Positions 1-11,281 of a stretch of DNA of 64,000 nt are shown here, in pieces; positions within the stretch are counted from its first letter, which is position 1; each line of letters starts with the position of its first letter. Location of the stretch: NCBI RefSeq assembly GCF_003054245.1, contig NZ_QBKR01000015.1, forward strand, positions 1 to 64,000, read 5' to 3'. The position numbers and the translations under genes were made by a program. A model generated the notes under the pieces. That model had not been told where the DNA came from and searched no databases. It saw only the letters and a list, made by a program, of their open reading frames with translations. The stretch comes from Melghirimyces profundicolus (GTDB taxonomy: Bacteria; Bacillota; Bacilli; Thermoactinomycetales; DSM-45169).

Positions 1-301
1 AGCACAAGTCTCGCCTGGGTCGCTTGTGCTCCCCGGTCTCGCTATGCACTCACAGAGCACAAGTCTCGCCTGGGTCGCTTGTGCTCCCCGGTCTCACTAT
101 GCTGTCCTGCAGGGATGGTTGCACGGTCCGCTCCGAATCTTCCTGCTGCGGGCAGGGGCAAACGCCTGCGGATGCAACCCAGAGAAGCTTTTGCCCCTGA
201 ACGCCCTTGCAGGCTGATTCTCCGCTGGGCAGGACAGCAAAGTCGCTATTTCGGGTAAACGCTTCCCTTCTTCTGAGCCTAACCATAAATCACAACGCTT
301 C
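1..301 (+). mobile_element. MITE-like repeat element, copy 1 (left end outside window)
   Basis: Right-hand part of a dispersed non-coding element found five times in the window. It holds two copies of the ~53-55-bp unit (an inverted repeat AGCACAAG...CTTGTGCT sits inside the unit), then a middle domain with nested inverted repeats GCTGTCCTGC/GCAGGACAGC and AGGGGCAAA/TTTTGCCCCT, and ends with the terminal inverted repeat TCACAACGCTTC at 290-301. No transposase or credible ORF is present. The terminal repeat read on the minus strand supplies the last codons and stop of the neighbouring small gene (290-535). Confidence 0.75.
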
Positions 302-535
302 CAGCCGGTTCCGAACGGGGGCTTTGACCATGTGGCCCACGTTTTCCGAGGGGGTGTTGCTCCCCCGCTTTTCATTGAATTCCGTCTTGAAGATCGAAGC
401 CAGTTCCGGGGAATTACGTTCCACGGAGTTCTGCGTGTTTCTGTCCAGGACCCGGTTGGCATCGGAGCCGTAGAGACCCGTTGTGGCAAAGTTCCGGCTC
501 CCCGTCCGGACAATCACGAGAAAGTTGTTGTGCAT
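290..535 (-). CDS. Small hypothetical protein (81 aa), end overlaps the repeat element
   Basis: I do not recognise this protein. It starts with MHNNFLVIV at an ATG preceded by a strong ribosome binding site (GGAGGGGGGA, 9 nt upstream). The codons are GC-rich at third positions like the neighbours. The product is polar and rich in N, R, S and E, with no membrane segment or signal peptide, so a small soluble (perhaps spore-associated) protein is possible but unproven. The last codons (GAA GCG TTG TGA) are the terminal inverted repeat of the element, so the element may have cut the original 3' end. The binding site also forms part of a hairpin that can act as a terminator on the + strand. It is the only minus-strand gene I can support. 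Confidence 0.45.
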   Translation of the reverse strand: MHNNFLVIVRTGSRNFATTGLYGSDANRVLDRNTQNSVERNSPELASIFKTEFNEKRGSNTPSENVGHMVKAPVRNRLEAL

Positions 536-544
536 CTGGTTGTC

Positions 545-576
545 TCCCCCCTCCGGCACGGGGGGATTTTCTTGTT
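545..576 (+). terminator. Rho-independent terminator (+ strand reading)
   Basis: Hairpin with arms TCCCCCC (545-551) and GGGGGGA (560-566) followed by TTTTCTTGTTTT. It could end transcription arriving from the left on the + strand. On the minus strand the same bases form the ribosome binding site of the small gene at 290-535. Confidence 0.5.
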
Positions 577-698
577 TTCAGGTTTAAGCAAGGAAAGTGA
601 AAAAGGTTGGGGAAGGTATGGATTACGGGGAAGCGGGATAAAGTCTCTTTAATATAAAAGGAAATCACGGATGTCCCGTTGTCTGACCTTAAGGGAAG

Positions 699-728
699 TT
701 GATTCCCGTCGGAGGGATCTGGTATGTT
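699..728 (+). promoter_or_regulatory. Putative sigma-A promoter of topA
   Basis: TTGATT (699-704), 18-bp spacer, TATGTT (723-728) with an upstream TGG that gives an extended -10. It lies about 100 bp ahead of the topA start. The assignment rests on motif and position only. Confidence 0.4.
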
Positions 729-825
729 ACAATAGCTACTCGAGGCTTTTTCCTCCGACAGGAAGGATTTGGTTGCCGAAATGTGGAAGGGAACAGCGTT
801 CCTGCAATAGAGGGGAGGACGAGAG

Positions 826-2901
826 ATGGCCGACTCGCTCGTCATCGTCGAATCGCCCGCCAAAGCGAAAACCATCGGCAAATATCTTGGAAAGAAATAC
901 ATCGTCAAAGCGTCGATGGGACATGTGCGGGATCTGCCCAAGAGTCAGTTGGGTGTGGATACCGAAAACCAATTCAAACCGAAATATATCACCATCCGGG
1001 GAAAGGGCGACGTATTGAAAGAGCTCCGGAATGCCCGTAAAAAAGTGAAGCGCGTCTATCTTGCTGCGGACCCCGACCGGGAAGGGGAGGCCATTGCCTA
1101 CCACTTGGCCCACAGCCTCAACCTGGAACTTGACGAAGAATGTCGGGTGGTTTTCAATGAAATCACCAAAGAGGCAGTGAAAGACGCCTTCAAACATCCG
1201 CGAAAGATCAACATGGACCTGGTTCAGGCCCAACAGGCCCGCCGCATTCTCGACCGACTGGTGGGCTACGGAATCAGTCCGGTGCTCTGGAAAAAAGTCA
1301 AGAAGGGGCTTTCCGCCGGCCGTGTACAATCGGTGGCCGTGAAGTTGATCATCGACCGGGAAAACGAAATCCGCAATTTTAAGCCCGAGGAATACTGGAC
1401 GGTGACAGCCGTTTTGGAGGCCGGGGAAGAAACCTTCGAAGCGAAATTCCACGGCTACGGGAAAAAGAAAACGGATCTCAAAAACAAACAGGACGTGGAT
1501 CAACTGTTGCAGGCGATCAAAGGTAAACGTTTCACCGTGGAAGAGGTGAAGAAGAGTGAGCGCCGTCGAAATCCCGCCCCGCCCTTCATCACCAGTTCCC
1601 TGCAGCAGGAAGCGGCCCGGAAACTCAATTTCCGCGCCGGAAAAACCATGGCGATCGCCCAGCAGCTTTATGAAGGGGTGGATCTGGGCAAAAAGGAAGG
1701 ATCCGTCGGTTTGATCACATACATGCGCACGGATTCCACAAGGATCGCGGAGACGGCCCGGCTTGAGGCCCGGGATTACATCCAATCCGAGTACGGGTCG
1801 TCCTACTTGCCCCGAAACCCCCGCGTCCATAAGAAGCAATCGGGGGCCCAGGACGCTCACGAGGCGATCCGGCCCACCTCCACCTTGCGGACGCCGGCCA
1901 AAATCAAACCCCACCTCTCCCGGGACCAGTATCGGTTGTACAAATTGATCTGGGAACGGTTTGTCGCAAGCCAGATGGCCCCGGCAGTCCTGGACGCCAT
2001 CTCGGCGGACATCCGGGTGGGGGACGCAATATTTCGGGCCACCGGTTCCAAGGTGAAATTCCCCGGCTTCATGAAACTTTACATTGAAGGGAACGACGAC
2101 GGGAAAAAGGAGGAGAATAAGTTCCTCCCCACTCTGAAAGAGGGACAAAAACTGAAAAAAAAGTCCCTCGATCCGAAACAGCATTTCACCCAGCCCCCGC
2201 CCCGCTACACCGAGGCGCGTCTGGTCAAAACCCTGGAAGAGAAGGGGATCGGCCGACCCAGCACCTATGCGCCCACCTTGGACACGATCCAGAAACGAGG
2301 GTACGTGACGCTGGAGGATCGCCGGTTGGTTCCGTCGGAGTTGGGAGAAATCGTGATTTCCCTGATGGAGGAGTTTTTTCCGGAGATCCTGAACGTGGAA
2401 TTCACGGTCAACATGGAGGAAGAACTGGATCGTATCGAGGAAGGGAAAGTCGATTGGGTCCAAATTTTGGAACGCTTCTACGAAAAATTCCACAAACGCC
2501 TGGAAGTGGCCGAGGAAGAAATGAGAGAAGTGGAGATCCAGGATGAAGTTTCCGATGAAGCCTGCGAAAAATGCGGCCGTCCCATGGTATATAAATTCGG
2601 CCGCTACGGGAAGTTCCTCGCCTGTTCCGGATTTCCGGACTGCCGCAACACCAAACCGATCCTGAAATCCACCGGGGTGACCTGTCCCAAGTGCAAAAAA
2701 GGGGACATCGTGGAGCGGAAAAGCAAAAAGCGCCGGACTTTCTACGGGTGTGACCGATATCCCGAATGCGACTTTGTGTCCTGGGACAAACCGATCCCCC
2801 GCCCTTGCCCGAGGTGCAGCGGGTTGAGGGTGGAGAAGCGGCGGAAAAAAGGGACTCTCCTTCAATGCACGGAATGTGAGTACCAGGAAGAGAAAAACTG
2901 A
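826..2901 (+). CDS. topA: DNA topoisomerase I
   Basis: Type IA topoisomerase that relaxes negatively supercoiled DNA. The 691-residue product opens with the TOPRIM motif ([12 protein letters not shown] near residues 6-17, DPDREGEA near 82-89) and carries the active-site tyrosine Y299 in [10 protein letters not shown]. The C-terminus has three four-cysteine zinc ribbons (CEKCG...CSGFPDC, CPKCKKG...CDRYPEC, CPRC...CTEC), the usual Bacillus arrangement. The start ATG follows GAGGGGAGGA. It heads the topA-trmFO-hslVU-codY block. The dprA and sucCD genes that often precede topA are not in view; a repeat element and a small gene are there instead. Confidence 0.97.
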   Translation: MADSLVIVESPAKAKTIGKYLGKKYIVKASMGHVRDLPKSQLGVDTENQFKPKYITIRGKGDVLKELRNARKKVKRVYLAADPDREGEAIAYHLAHSLNLELDEECRVVFNEITKEAVKDAFKHPRKINMDLVQAQQARRILDRLVGYGISPVLWKKVKKGLSAGRVQSVAVKLIIDRENEIRNFKPEEYWTVTAVLEAGEETFEAKFHGYGKKKTDLKNKQDVDQLLQAIKGKRFTVEEVKKSERRRNPAPPFITSSLQQEAARKLNFRAGKTMAIAQQLYEGVDLGKKEGSVGLITYMRTDSTRIAETARLEARDYIQSEYGSSYLPRNPRVHKKQSGAQDAHEAIRPTSTLRTPAKIKPHLSRDQYRLYKLIWERFVASQMAPAVLDAISADIRVGDAIFRATGSKVKFPGFMKLYIEGNDDGKKEENKFLPTLKEGQKLKKKSLDPKQHFTQPPPRYTEARLVKTLEEKGIGRPSTYAPTLDTIQKRGYVTLEDRRLVPSELGEIVISLMEEFFPEILNVEFTVNMEEELDRIEEGKVDWVQILERFYEKFHKRLEVAEEEMREVEIQDEVSDEACEKCGRPMVYKFGRYGKFLACSGFPDCRNTKPILKSTGVTCPKCKKGDIVERKSKKRRTFYGCDRYPECDFVSWDKPIPRPCPRCSGLRVEKRRKKGTLLQCTECEYQEEKN

Positions 2902-2916
2902 AGGGAGGTATCCGTT

Positions 2917-4263
2917 ATGACAACACAATCGGTAACCGTAATCGGAGCGGGGCTGGCGGGGAGTGAAGCGGCGTGGCAGCTGGCCCGCCGCGGAGTCCCG
3001 GTGCGTCTGGTGGAGATGCGGCCCAAGAAACGGACTCCCGCCCACGTGACGAAAAACTTCGCCGAGCTGGTTTGCAGCAACTCCCTCCGCTCCAATGACC
3101 TGACCAACGCGGTCGGAGTGCTGAAGGAAGAGATGAGACGGCTTGATTCGGTGATCATCGAATGCGCCGACACCCATTCGGTTCCCGCTGGCGGCGCGCT
3201 GGCCGTGGACCGGGACCGTTTTTCCTCCTGCGTGACGGAAAAACTCTCCAGTCACAAGAATGTGGAGATTGTAAGGGAGGAAGTCCGGGAGATTCCGAAA
3301 GGGCTGACGATCATCGCCACCGGCCCGTTGACTTCGGATTCTCTGTCGGCGGAAATCCGAAAGCTGACGGGAGAAGAGCACCTCTATTTCTACGATGCGG
3401 CCGCTCCCATCGTGGAGAGGGAAAGCATCGACATGGAAAAGGCCTTTGTCGCTTCCAGGTACAATAAGGGTGAGGCGGCTTACATCAATTGCCCCATGAA
3501 CGAAGAGGAGTTCCGCCGGTTCTATGAAGCCCTGATCTCGGCGGAAGTCACTCCCCTGAAGGAATTCGAAAAAGAAATCTACTTCGAAGGATGCATGCCG
3601 ATCGAAGTGATGGCCAAACGGGGGGAGAAAACCGTTCTCTACGGTCCGATGAAACCGGTCGGCCTCATCGATCCGAGAACGGGGGAACAACCCTTTGCCG
3701 TGGTTCAGTTGCGCCAGGACAACAGCACGGGTACTCTCTACAACTTGGTGGGCTTCCAGACCCACCTGAAGTGGGGTGAACAGAAGCGCATCATCCGGAT
3801 GATCCCCGGCCTCGAAAATGCGGAGATCGTCCGTTTCGGTGTCATGCACCGAAATACCTTCATCAATTCCCCCCGCGTGTTAAAACCGACTTACCAGTTC
3901 CATGAACGGGAGGATCTCTTCTTTGCCGGCCAGATGACGGGAGTGGAGGGCTATGTGGAGTCCGCGGCGGCGGGGCTGATCGCCGGAATCAATGCCGCCC
4001 GGATCGCCCTGGGAAAAGAACCCGTCGTTTTTCCGGCGGAGACGGCGATGGGGAGCCTTGCCCACTACATCACCACTGCCAACCCCGATCATTTCCAGCC
4101 GATGAACGCCAATTTCGGGCTCTTCCCCCCGCTTCCGAAACGAGTCAAACCCAAAAAAGAACGGAACCGGAAGATGGCCGAACGAGCTCTTCGGACGATG
4201 GAGGCATTCAAAGAACAGCAGGGACTGAAGGGGGGAGAACAGACTCAGACCGGGTCCCTGTGA
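2917..4263 (+). CDS. trmFO: Methylenetetrahydrofolate-tRNA-(uracil-54-C5)-methyltransferase
   Basis: Folate- and FAD-dependent enzyme that makes ribothymidine at position 54 of tRNA. The 448-residue product starts with a dinucleotide-binding motif ([12 protein letters not shown], residues 8-19) followed by [10 protein letters not shown], typical of the TrmFO/GidA-like family, and has CPMNEEEF and the C-terminal [14 protein letters not shown] signature. It begins 15 bp after topA with AGGGAGG as binding site, so it is probably co-transcribed with topA. A terminator overlaps its stop. In most Bacillales xerC/codV follows; here it is absent. Confidence 0.96.
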   Translation: MTTQSVTVIGAGLAGSEAAWQLARRGVPVRLVEMRPKKRTPAHVTKNFAELVCSNSLRSNDLTNAVGVLKEEMRRLDSVIIECADTHSVPAGGALAVDRDRFSSCVTEKLSSHKNVEIVREEVREIPKGLTIIATGPLTSDSLSAEIRKLTGEEHLYFYDAAAPIVERESIDMEKAFVASRYNKGEAAYINCPMNEEEFRRFYEALISAEVTPLKEFEKEIYFEGCMPIEVMAKRGEKTVLYGPMKPVGLIDPRTGEQPFAVVQLRQDNSTGTLYNLVGFQTHLKWGEQKRIIRMIPGLENAEIVRFGVMHRNTFINSPRVLKPTYQFHEREDLFFAGQMTGVEGYVESAAAGLIAGINAARIALGKEPVVFPAETAMGSLAHYITTANPDHFQPMNANFGLFPPLPKRVKPKKERNRKMAERALRTMEAFKEQQGLKGGEQTQTGSL

Positions 4264-4277
4264 GGATCCGGTTTTTC
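4249..4277 (+). terminator. Terminator of topA-trmFO
   Basis: Stem ACCGGGTCC (4249-4257) with GGATCCGGT (4264-4272), one G-U pair, six-base loop containing the trmFO stop, then a T run. It separates trmFO from the hslVU-codY unit. Confidence 0.7.
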
Positions 4278-4285
4278 CTTCCGAT

Positions 4286-4300
4286 AATGTTCAGAATATT
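4286..4300 (+). promoter_or_regulatory. CodY-box-like site upstream of hslVU-codY
   Basis: AATGTTCAGAATATT matches 13 of 15 positions of the published CodY consensus AATTTTCWGAAAATT. It lies about 23 bp upstream of the putative -35 of the operon that ends with codY, which suggests autoregulation. Binding is inferred from sequence alone. Confidence 0.5.
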
Positions 4301-4322
4301 AAAACCCGAGCCTTCTTTCGCC

Positions 4323-4352
4323 TTGCGGCGGCCAAACCCTGTGTGGTACGAT
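4323..4352 (+). promoter_or_regulatory. Putative promoter of hslVU-codY
   Basis: TTGCGG (4323-4328), 18-bp spacer, TACGAT (4347-4352) with TGG extending the -10. Transcription would start near 4359 and run through a ~70-nt leader into the hairpin at 4428-4450. Confidence 0.45.
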
Positions 4353-4427
4353 AGGATGGAGTTTGAAACTGGGAACCTTTGACACTTTTTCGAAGGATTA
4401 AATGAGCATTACCCACGGAGAGAGTAT

Positions 4428-4450
4428 AGCGGCGTATCCGCTGTTTTTTT
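4428..4450 (+). terminator. Terminator hairpin in the hslV leader (possible attenuator)
   Basis: AGCGG, loop CGTAT, CCGCT, then G and seven Ts. It ends 43 bp before the hslV start and downstream of the putative promoter, so it either attenuates the operon or ends a short leader transcript. The stem is only five pairs, so it may be leaky. Confidence 0.5.
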
Positions 4451-4492
4451 CGTCCCGGACACAGGTTTTGGGAAGACAAGGAGGAAACCCGA

Positions 4493-5032
4493 TTGAACAG
4501 CATGCACGCGACGACGATTTTCGCCATTCGGCACAGAGGTGCAGGTGCCATCGCCGGTGACGGTCAGGTGACCCTGGGAAACCAGATGGTGATGAAACAC
4601 CGGGCGAAAAAGGTCCGTCGGCTGTACCGCGGGCAGGTGGTGGCCGGCTTCGCCGGATCGGTGGCAGATGCCGTCACCCTTTTTGAGAAGTTTGAGAGCA
4701 AGCTGGAAGAGTACCATGGCAACCTGCCGAGAGCGGCGGTGGAACTGGCGAAGGAATGGCGTGCTGACAAGGTGTTGCGACGGCTGGAAGCGATGTTGGT
4801 GGTGATGGACAAGGAGCATCTGCTGTTGGTTTCCGGCACCGGGGAAGTGATCGAACCCGACGACGGGATGATGGCGATCGGTTCCGGGGGCAGTTACGCC
4901 CTGTCCGCCGGACGGGCGCTCCAGCGGTATTCCCCGGACCTGTCCGCCCGTGAAATCGCGGAAGCGGCTCTGACCGTCGCTTCCGAAATCTGCGTGTTCA
5001 CCAACGACCAAATTGTCGTGGAGGAGGTATGA
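4493..5032 (+). CDS. hslV: ATP-dependent protease subunit HslV (ClpQ)
   Basis: Peptidase subunit of the two-component HslUV (ClpYQ) cytosolic protease. The 179-residue product contains [19 protein letters not shown] and [14 protein letters not shown], matching the Bacillus ClpQ family. The start is TTG at 4493, 5-7 nt after AAGGAGGAAACCC; the next ATG (4502) is farther from the binding site. The TTG start gives N-terminus M-N-S-M-H-A-T-T. B. subtilis ClpQ starts M-S-S-F-H-A-T-T and is reported to use an exposed N-terminal serine, so the residue that becomes the nucleophile here is uncertain. hslU follows after 3 bp. Confidence 0.93.
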   Translation: MNSMHATTIFAIRHRGAGAIAGDGQVTLGNQMVMKHRAKKVRRLYRGQVVAGFAGSVADAVTLFEKFESKLEEYHGNLPRAAVELAKEWRADKVLRRLEAMLVVMDKEHLLLVSGTGEVIEPDDGMMAIGSGGSYALSAGRALQRYSPDLSAREIAEAALTVASEICVFTNDQIVVEEV

Positions 5033-5035
5033 CGG

Positions 5036-6451
5036 GTGGTCAATGATCCCGAACGTCTGCAACGATGGACACCGCGCCAGATCGTGGCGGAGCTGGATAA
5101 ATACATCGTGGGGCAGAACGCGGCAAAAAGGGCGGTGGCCATCGCACTGAGAAACCGGTACCGGCGGACGTTGCTGCCGGAAGAGCTGCGTGACGAAGTG
5201 GTCCCGAAAAATATTTTGATGATCGGGCCCACCGGGGTGGGAAAGACGGAAATCGCACGCCGGTTGGCCAAACTGTCCGGTGCTCCCTTCGTCAAGGTGG
5301 AAGCCACCAAATTCACGGAAGTCGGCTATGTCGGCCGGGATGTGGAATCGATGGTGCGGGACCTGGTGGAAACGGCCATCCGCATCGTGAAAGCGGAAAA
5401 GCTGGACGAAGTGAAAGAGAAAGCGGAAGAGTTGGCCGATGAAAAAATCGTTTCTCTGCTGGTGCCTTCCAAACGGGAGGGCAATCAGTTCAAGAACCCG
5501 CTGGAGATGTTTTTCAACACCGGGAAAGATGGCCGCGGAGCGGACCAGGAGGAAGAGGAACGGGCGCACGAGGTGGAGCAGAATCGGCGCAAAGTTCGCT
5601 TTCAGTTGAAAAGCGGTGAACTGGAAGATAAAGTGATCGAGATCGAAGTGGAAGACCAGCTCCCGATGATGGATATGTTCGCCGGTTCCGGTGTGGAACA
5701 GATGGGCATCAACATGCAGGAGATGCTCGGGCAATTCATGCCCAAAAAAACGAAAAAGCGCCGGCTTCCCGTCCGGGAAGCCCGCAAAGTACTGGTCCAG
5801 GAGGAAGGGCAGAAGCTCATCGACATGGATCAGGTTCAGCAGGAATCCCTGAAACGGGTGGAGCAGACGGGGATGATCTTTATCGATGAAGTGGATAAGA
5901 TCGCGGGCAAGGACCGGCAGGGAGGTCCCGATGTTTCCCGGGAAGGGGTGCAGCGGGACATCCTGCCCATTGTGGAAGGATCCACCGTGATGACCAAATA
6001 CGGTCCGGTCAAGACGGACCACATCCTGTTCATCGCTGCCGGAGCCTTCCACACCGCCAAACCTTCGGATATGATACCGGAGTTGCAGGGGCGTTTTCCG
6101 ATCCGGGTCGAACTGACCGATCTGACCGCCGAGGACTTCGTGAGGATCCTGACCGAACCCAAAGGGGCATTGTTGAAGCAATACACCGCTTTGCTGCAGA
6201 CGGAAGGGATCCGCGTGAATTTCACGGAAGAGGCGATCCGGGAAATCGCCGCTCTCGCAGCGGATGTCAACAAAGGCACGGAAAACATCGGGGCACGCCG
6301 GCTGCACACCATGCTGGAGCGGCTCTTGGAGGAACTTTCCTTCGAGGCGCCGGACATCACCCTGGAAGAAGTTCAGATAACGCCTGAATATGTCCGTGAG
6401 CGTTTGGGCGATATTGTGGAAAACAGGGATCTCAGCCAATACATTTTGTAA
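5036..6451 (+). CDS. hslU: ATP-dependent protease ATPase subunit HslU (ClpY)
   Basis: AAA+ unfoldase that feeds substrates to HslV. The 471-residue product has [16 protein letters not shown] at the start, Walker A GPTGVGKT (about residues 64-71), the [19 protein letters not shown] segment, Walker [10 protein letters not shown] and the C-terminal [13 protein letters not shown] sensor region. An acidic insertion around residues 150-240 is the family's I-domain. The start is GTG at 5036, right after the hslV stop, with GGAGGAG in the hslV 3' end as binding site, so the two are translated together. Confidence 0.95.
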   Translation: MVNDPERLQRWTPRQIVAELDKYIVGQNAAKRAVAIALRNRYRRTLLPEELRDEVVPKNILMIGPTGVGKTEIARRLAKLSGAPFVKVEATKFTEVGYVGRDVESMVRDLVETAIRIVKAEKLDEVKEKAEELADEKIVSLLVPSKREGNQFKNPLEMFFNTGKDGRGADQEEEERAHEVEQNRRKVRFQLKSGELEDKVIEIEVEDQLPMMDMFAGSGVEQMGINMQEMLGQFMPKKTKKRRLPVREARKVLVQEEGQKLIDMDQVQQESLKRVEQTGMIFIDEVDKIAGKDRQGGPDVSREGVQRDILPIVEGSTVMTKYGPVKTDHILFIAAGAFHTAKPSDMIPELQGRFPIRVELTDLTAEDFVRILTEPKGALLKQYTALLQTEGIRVNFTEEAIREIAALAADVNKGTENIGARRLHTMLERLLEELSFEAPDITLEEVQITPEYVRERLGDIVENRDLSQYIL

Positions 6452-6469
6452 GGGGTGTTCATCAAGGAA

Positions 6470-7243
6470 ATGGATCTTTTGAGCAAAGCGCGGGAGATCA
6501 ACAGTCTCCTGCAGAAAACCGGGGGACAAGCCGTCAGTTTCAAAGAGATGGCCGAGGTTCTCGGGGAGATTATCATGGCCAACATTTACGTGGTCAGCCG
6601 CCGCGGAAAGATTCTCGGATACGGGGTGGCCCAGGAAAATGACACCGACGAGCTGTATCAGGGTGTCCTCCGGGAAGGGCGCCTGCCCGAAGAATACAAT
6701 GAACTCCTGAAATCGGTCCGTGAGACTTCCGCCAATCTGGATGAGACCAGTGAATACAGTTTCACGGTCTCCGGTGGTCACGAGCATCGTTACACCACCA
6801 TTGTTCCGATTATCGGAGGCGGGGACCGATTGGGGACCCTGCTTTTGACCCGTTTCGATCAACCCTTTGTGGAAGACGATCTGGTGCTGGCCGAGTACGG
6901 CGCCACCGTGGTGGGCATGGAAATTCTGCAGATGAAAGCGGAGCAAGCGGAGGAGGAGGCCCGCAACCGGGCGATGGTCCAGCTGGCCGTCGATTCCCTC
7001 TCCTACAGCGAATTGGAAGCGGTGGAGCATATTTTTGAGGAGCTGGACGGTATGGAAGGAATCCTGGTCGCCAGTAAAGTGGCTGACCGGGCCGGCATCA
7101 CCCGTTCCGTCATTGTCAACGCACTCCGGAAACTGGAGAGCGCGGGAGTGATCGACTCCCGTTCCTTGGGGATGAAAGGGACTCACATCAAAGTCCTGAA
7201 CGAAAAACTGATTCCGGCTCTGGAAAAACTGAAACGGTCCTGA
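6470..7243 (+). CDS. codY: GTP-sensing global transcriptional repressor CodY
   Basis: Nutrient-sensing repressor that binds GTP and branched-chain amino acids and controls stationary-phase and amino-acid genes. The product has an N-terminal GAF-type sensor ([31 protein letters not shown]) and a C-terminal winged helix ([37 protein letters not shown]). ATG 6470 gives 257 aa, close to the usual 259; an in-frame GTG at 6455 would add five residues but sits directly on the purine-rich AAGGGG. It is last in the hslVU-codY unit, which has a CodY-like box in front of it. Confidence 0.95.
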   Translation: MDLLSKAREINSLLQKTGGQAVSFKEMAEVLGEIIMANIYVVSRRGKILGYGVAQENDTDELYQGVLREGRLPEEYNELLKSVRETSANLDETSEYSFTVSGGHEHRYTTIVPIIGGGDRLGTLLLTRFDQPFVEDDLVLAEYGATVVGMEILQMKAEQAEEEARNRAMVQLAVDSLSYSELEAVEHIFEELDGMEGILVASKVADRAGITRSVIVNALRKLESAGVIDSRSLGMKGTHIKVLNEKLIPALEKLKRS

Positions 7244-7260
7244 ACCTTTTCAAGCAGTTC

Positions 7261-7290
7261 TTGCGGCGGCAGAGGAGATTATGGTATATT
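7261..7290 (+). promoter_or_regulatory. Promoter of rpsB
   Basis: TTGCGG (7261-7266), 18-bp spacer, TATATT (7285-7290) with upstream TGG. It is followed by a ~100-nt leader with a small hairpin GTGTG-AATA-CACAC (near 7299-7312) and further GC-rich pairing, which may be an S2-type autoregulatory leader; I could not confirm the fold. Confidence 0.55.
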
Positions 7291-7395
7291 ATTTAGCGGT
7301 GTGAATACACACGCCGGGGGATGCGTCCGGTCGGTGCCGCAAGGTCCCGGTCGCAGCAGAAACCGGCGGAGGCAAAACCAAAAGGAGGAATAGGC

Positions 7396-8100
7396 ATGGC
7401 TGTTGTTTCCATGAAGCAACTTCTCGAAGCAGGGGTCCACTTCGGTCACCAAACCCGTCGTTGGAATCCCAAGATGGAAAAGTACATCTTCACTGAACGA
7501 AACGGGATCTACATTATCGACCTGCAAAAGACGGTCAAGATGATGGAAGACGCGTACAACTACGTGCGCGATCTGGCCTCCAAAGGCGGAAAGATCCTGT
7601 TTGTGGGAACCAAAAAACAAGCGCAGGACGCCGTGCGGGAAGAAGCCGAGCGTTCCGGCATGTTCTATGTCAACCACCGTTGGCTCGGCGGCACGCTGAC
7701 CAACTTCCAGACGATCCGTCGCCGGATCAACCGGTTGCATCAGCTGGAAGCGATGGAAGAGGACGGCACTTTCGACGTGCTTCCGAAGAAAGAGGTCGTC
7801 ATGCTGAACAAGGAAAAAGCCCGTCTTGAGAAGTTCCTCGGCGGAATCAAGCATATGAAGGACCTTCCCGATGCCGTCTTCATCATCGACCCTCGCAAAG
7901 AGCGCATCGCCGTGGCGGAAGCCCGCAAGCTGGGGATCCCGATCATCGCGATTGTGGATACCAACTGTGATCCCGACGAGATCGACCACATCATCCCCGG
8001 TAACGACGACGCCATCCGTGCGGTTCGTCTCTTCACTTCGAAAATAGCCGATGCCGTCCTGGAAGGGAAACAGGGAGAACAGACGACGACAGCGTCCTGA
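7396..8100 (+). CDS. rpsB: 30S ribosomal protein S2
   Basis: Small-subunit protein needed for assembly of the 30S head and mRNA binding. The 234-residue product has the S2 signatures [22 protein letters not shown] near the start and [20 protein letters not shown] near residue 155. ATG 7396 follows AAAGGAGGAA by 6 nt; a longer upstream frame has no binding site. It has its own promoter and leader and is followed by a terminator-like hairpin before tsf, the standard rpsB-tsf-pyrH-frr order. Confidence 0.97.
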   Translation: MAVVSMKQLLEAGVHFGHQTRRWNPKMEKYIFTERNGIYIIDLQKTVKMMEDAYNYVRDLASKGGKILFVGTKKQAQDAVREEAERSGMFYVNHRWLGGTLTNFQTIRRRINRLHQLEAMEEDGTFDVLPKKEVVMLNKEKARLEKFLGGIKHMKDLPDAVFIIDPRKERIAVAEARKLGIPIIAIVDTNCDPDEIDHIIPGNDDAIRAVRLFTSKIADAVLEGKQGEQTTTAS

Positions 8101-8117
8101 CGTCAGGAAAGTAAACG

Positions 8118-8149
8118 GGGTGGCCACGGGATGCGTGACCACCCTTTTT
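8118..8149 (+). terminator. Terminator or attenuator between rpsB and tsf
   Basis: GGGTGGCCAC (8118-8127) pairs with GTGACCACCC (8135-8144) with one mismatch, followed by TTTTTA. No clear promoter follows, so partial read-through into tsf is likely. Confidence 0.7.
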
Positions 8150-8186
8150 ATACGAAATTTTGATCAAGCGATGGGAGGAATCGAGC

Positions 8187-10235
<2,049 letters not shown>

Positions 10236-10241
10236 CAGGGC

Positions 10242-10268
10242 GATCCCCCTTCGAGGGGGATCTGTTTT
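10242..10268 (+). terminator. Terminator of pyrH-frr
   Basis: Stem GATCCCCC / GGGGGATC around a TTCG-type tetraloop, then TGTTTTAT. Confidence 0.9.
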
Positions 10269-10470
10269 ATACCGATGCATCGATGAGGATTTCCGGTAGA
10301 AAACAGCGAGAAATTATTGCATACTAGAAATGCGTGCACATGAGAGGACAGGTTGCGGCAGACCACGGTTTTTCCGCCCAGAGCCGGCGGCTGCCTGAAT
10401 TCCCGCATGAAACCCCGGCACTGCCATGAAACGTCGCAATGTATGTAAAGGAACTGCGGAGGAATGAGGA

Positions 10471-11262
10471 ATGATTCGAGCACTGAAAAAATGGCTGATC
10501 GGATATAAAGAAGAGGCCCGGCAAACGGAGGAGGGCCGGGAGCGGATCGCATCCCTCCAGAAAGCCCCCCTCCCCCGGCATGTGGCGATCATCATGGATG
10601 GAAACGGCCGTTGGGCCAAAAAGCGCGGCTTGCCCCGTGTAGCCGGTCACCGGGCCGGCATGAAGACGGTTCGCCGCATCACCCGGGCAGCGGATGATCT
10701 GGGAATCGAAGCACTGACCCTGTATTCGTTTTCCACGGAAAACTGGAAGCGTCCCAAAGATGAGGTCAATTATCTGATGGGATTGCCGGAAGAATTTCTC
10801 CGCACCGACCTGGACGAATTGGTGTCGCGGAACATCCGTGTCCGCATGCTCGGCGAAGAAGAAGGTCTTCCCGAACATACGCTGGATGCGATCCGCAAGT
10901 TTAAAGAGGCGACGAAGGAGAATACGGGGATGATTCTCAGCTTTGCGTTGAACTACGGATCCCGGGCGGAAATCATCCATGCCATTGAACGGATTATAGA
11001 TGATATGAAATCGGGTAAGCTGAGTAAAGACGTTCTGGACGAATCCTTGATCGGACAATACTTGTACACGGCGGATCTGCCGGACCCCGATCTGATGATC
11101 CGAACCAGCGGCGAGGTCCGCATCAGCAATTTTATGTTGTGGCAGCTCGCTTACAGCGAACTATGGTTTACCGATGTTCAGTGGCCCGACTTTTCCAAAG
11201 AGATGTTCTATCAGGCGATCGAAGATTTTCAGCGCCGTTCCCGTCGTTACGGAGCAGTCTGA
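10471..11262 (+). CDS. uppS: Isoprenyl (undecaprenyl) diphosphate synthase
   Basis: Cis-prenyltransferase that builds undecaprenyl diphosphate, the lipid carrier for peptidoglycan and teichoic acids. The 263-residue product has HVAIIMDGNGRWAKKRG with catalytic D43, the hydrophobic LYSFSTENWKRP segment and the C-terminal DPDLMIRTSGEVRISNFMLWQ. ATG 10471 follows GCGGAGGAATGAGG. The ~200 bp between the frr terminator and this start must hold its promoter; the AT-rich stretch near 10305-10330 is a candidate, but I see no good -35/-10 pair. It leads the uppS-cdsA-dxr-rasP-proS run. Confidence 0.96.
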   Translation: MIRALKKWLIGYKEEARQTEEGRERIASLQKAPLPRHVAIIMDGNGRWAKKRGLPRVAGHRAGMKTVRRITRAADDLGIEALTLYSFSTENWKRPKDEVNYLMGLPEEFLRTDLDELVSRNIRVRMLGEEEGLPEHTLDAIRKFKEATKENTGMILSFALNYGSRAEIIHAIERIIDDMKSGKLSKDVLDESLIGQYLYTADLPDPDLMIRTSGEVRISNFMLWQLAYSELWFTDVQWPDFSKEMFYQAIEDFQRRSRRYGAV

Positions 11263-11281
11263 AGAAATCGGGTGAGATTGG

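Noticed and set aside
736-3849. 1037-codon open frame on the minus strand opposite topA and trmFO
   Set aside because: Shadow of two clear + strand genes; composition is H-, F- and R-rich as expected for antisense of GC-rich coding DNA, with no family motif.
4409-7186. 925-codon minus-strand frame opposite hslVU-codY
   Set aside because: Same reason: antisense shadow of well-supported genes.
10263-10470. Small gene or RNA between frr and uppS
   Set aside because: No frame with a start and binding site, and no terminator; treated as the uppS upstream region.
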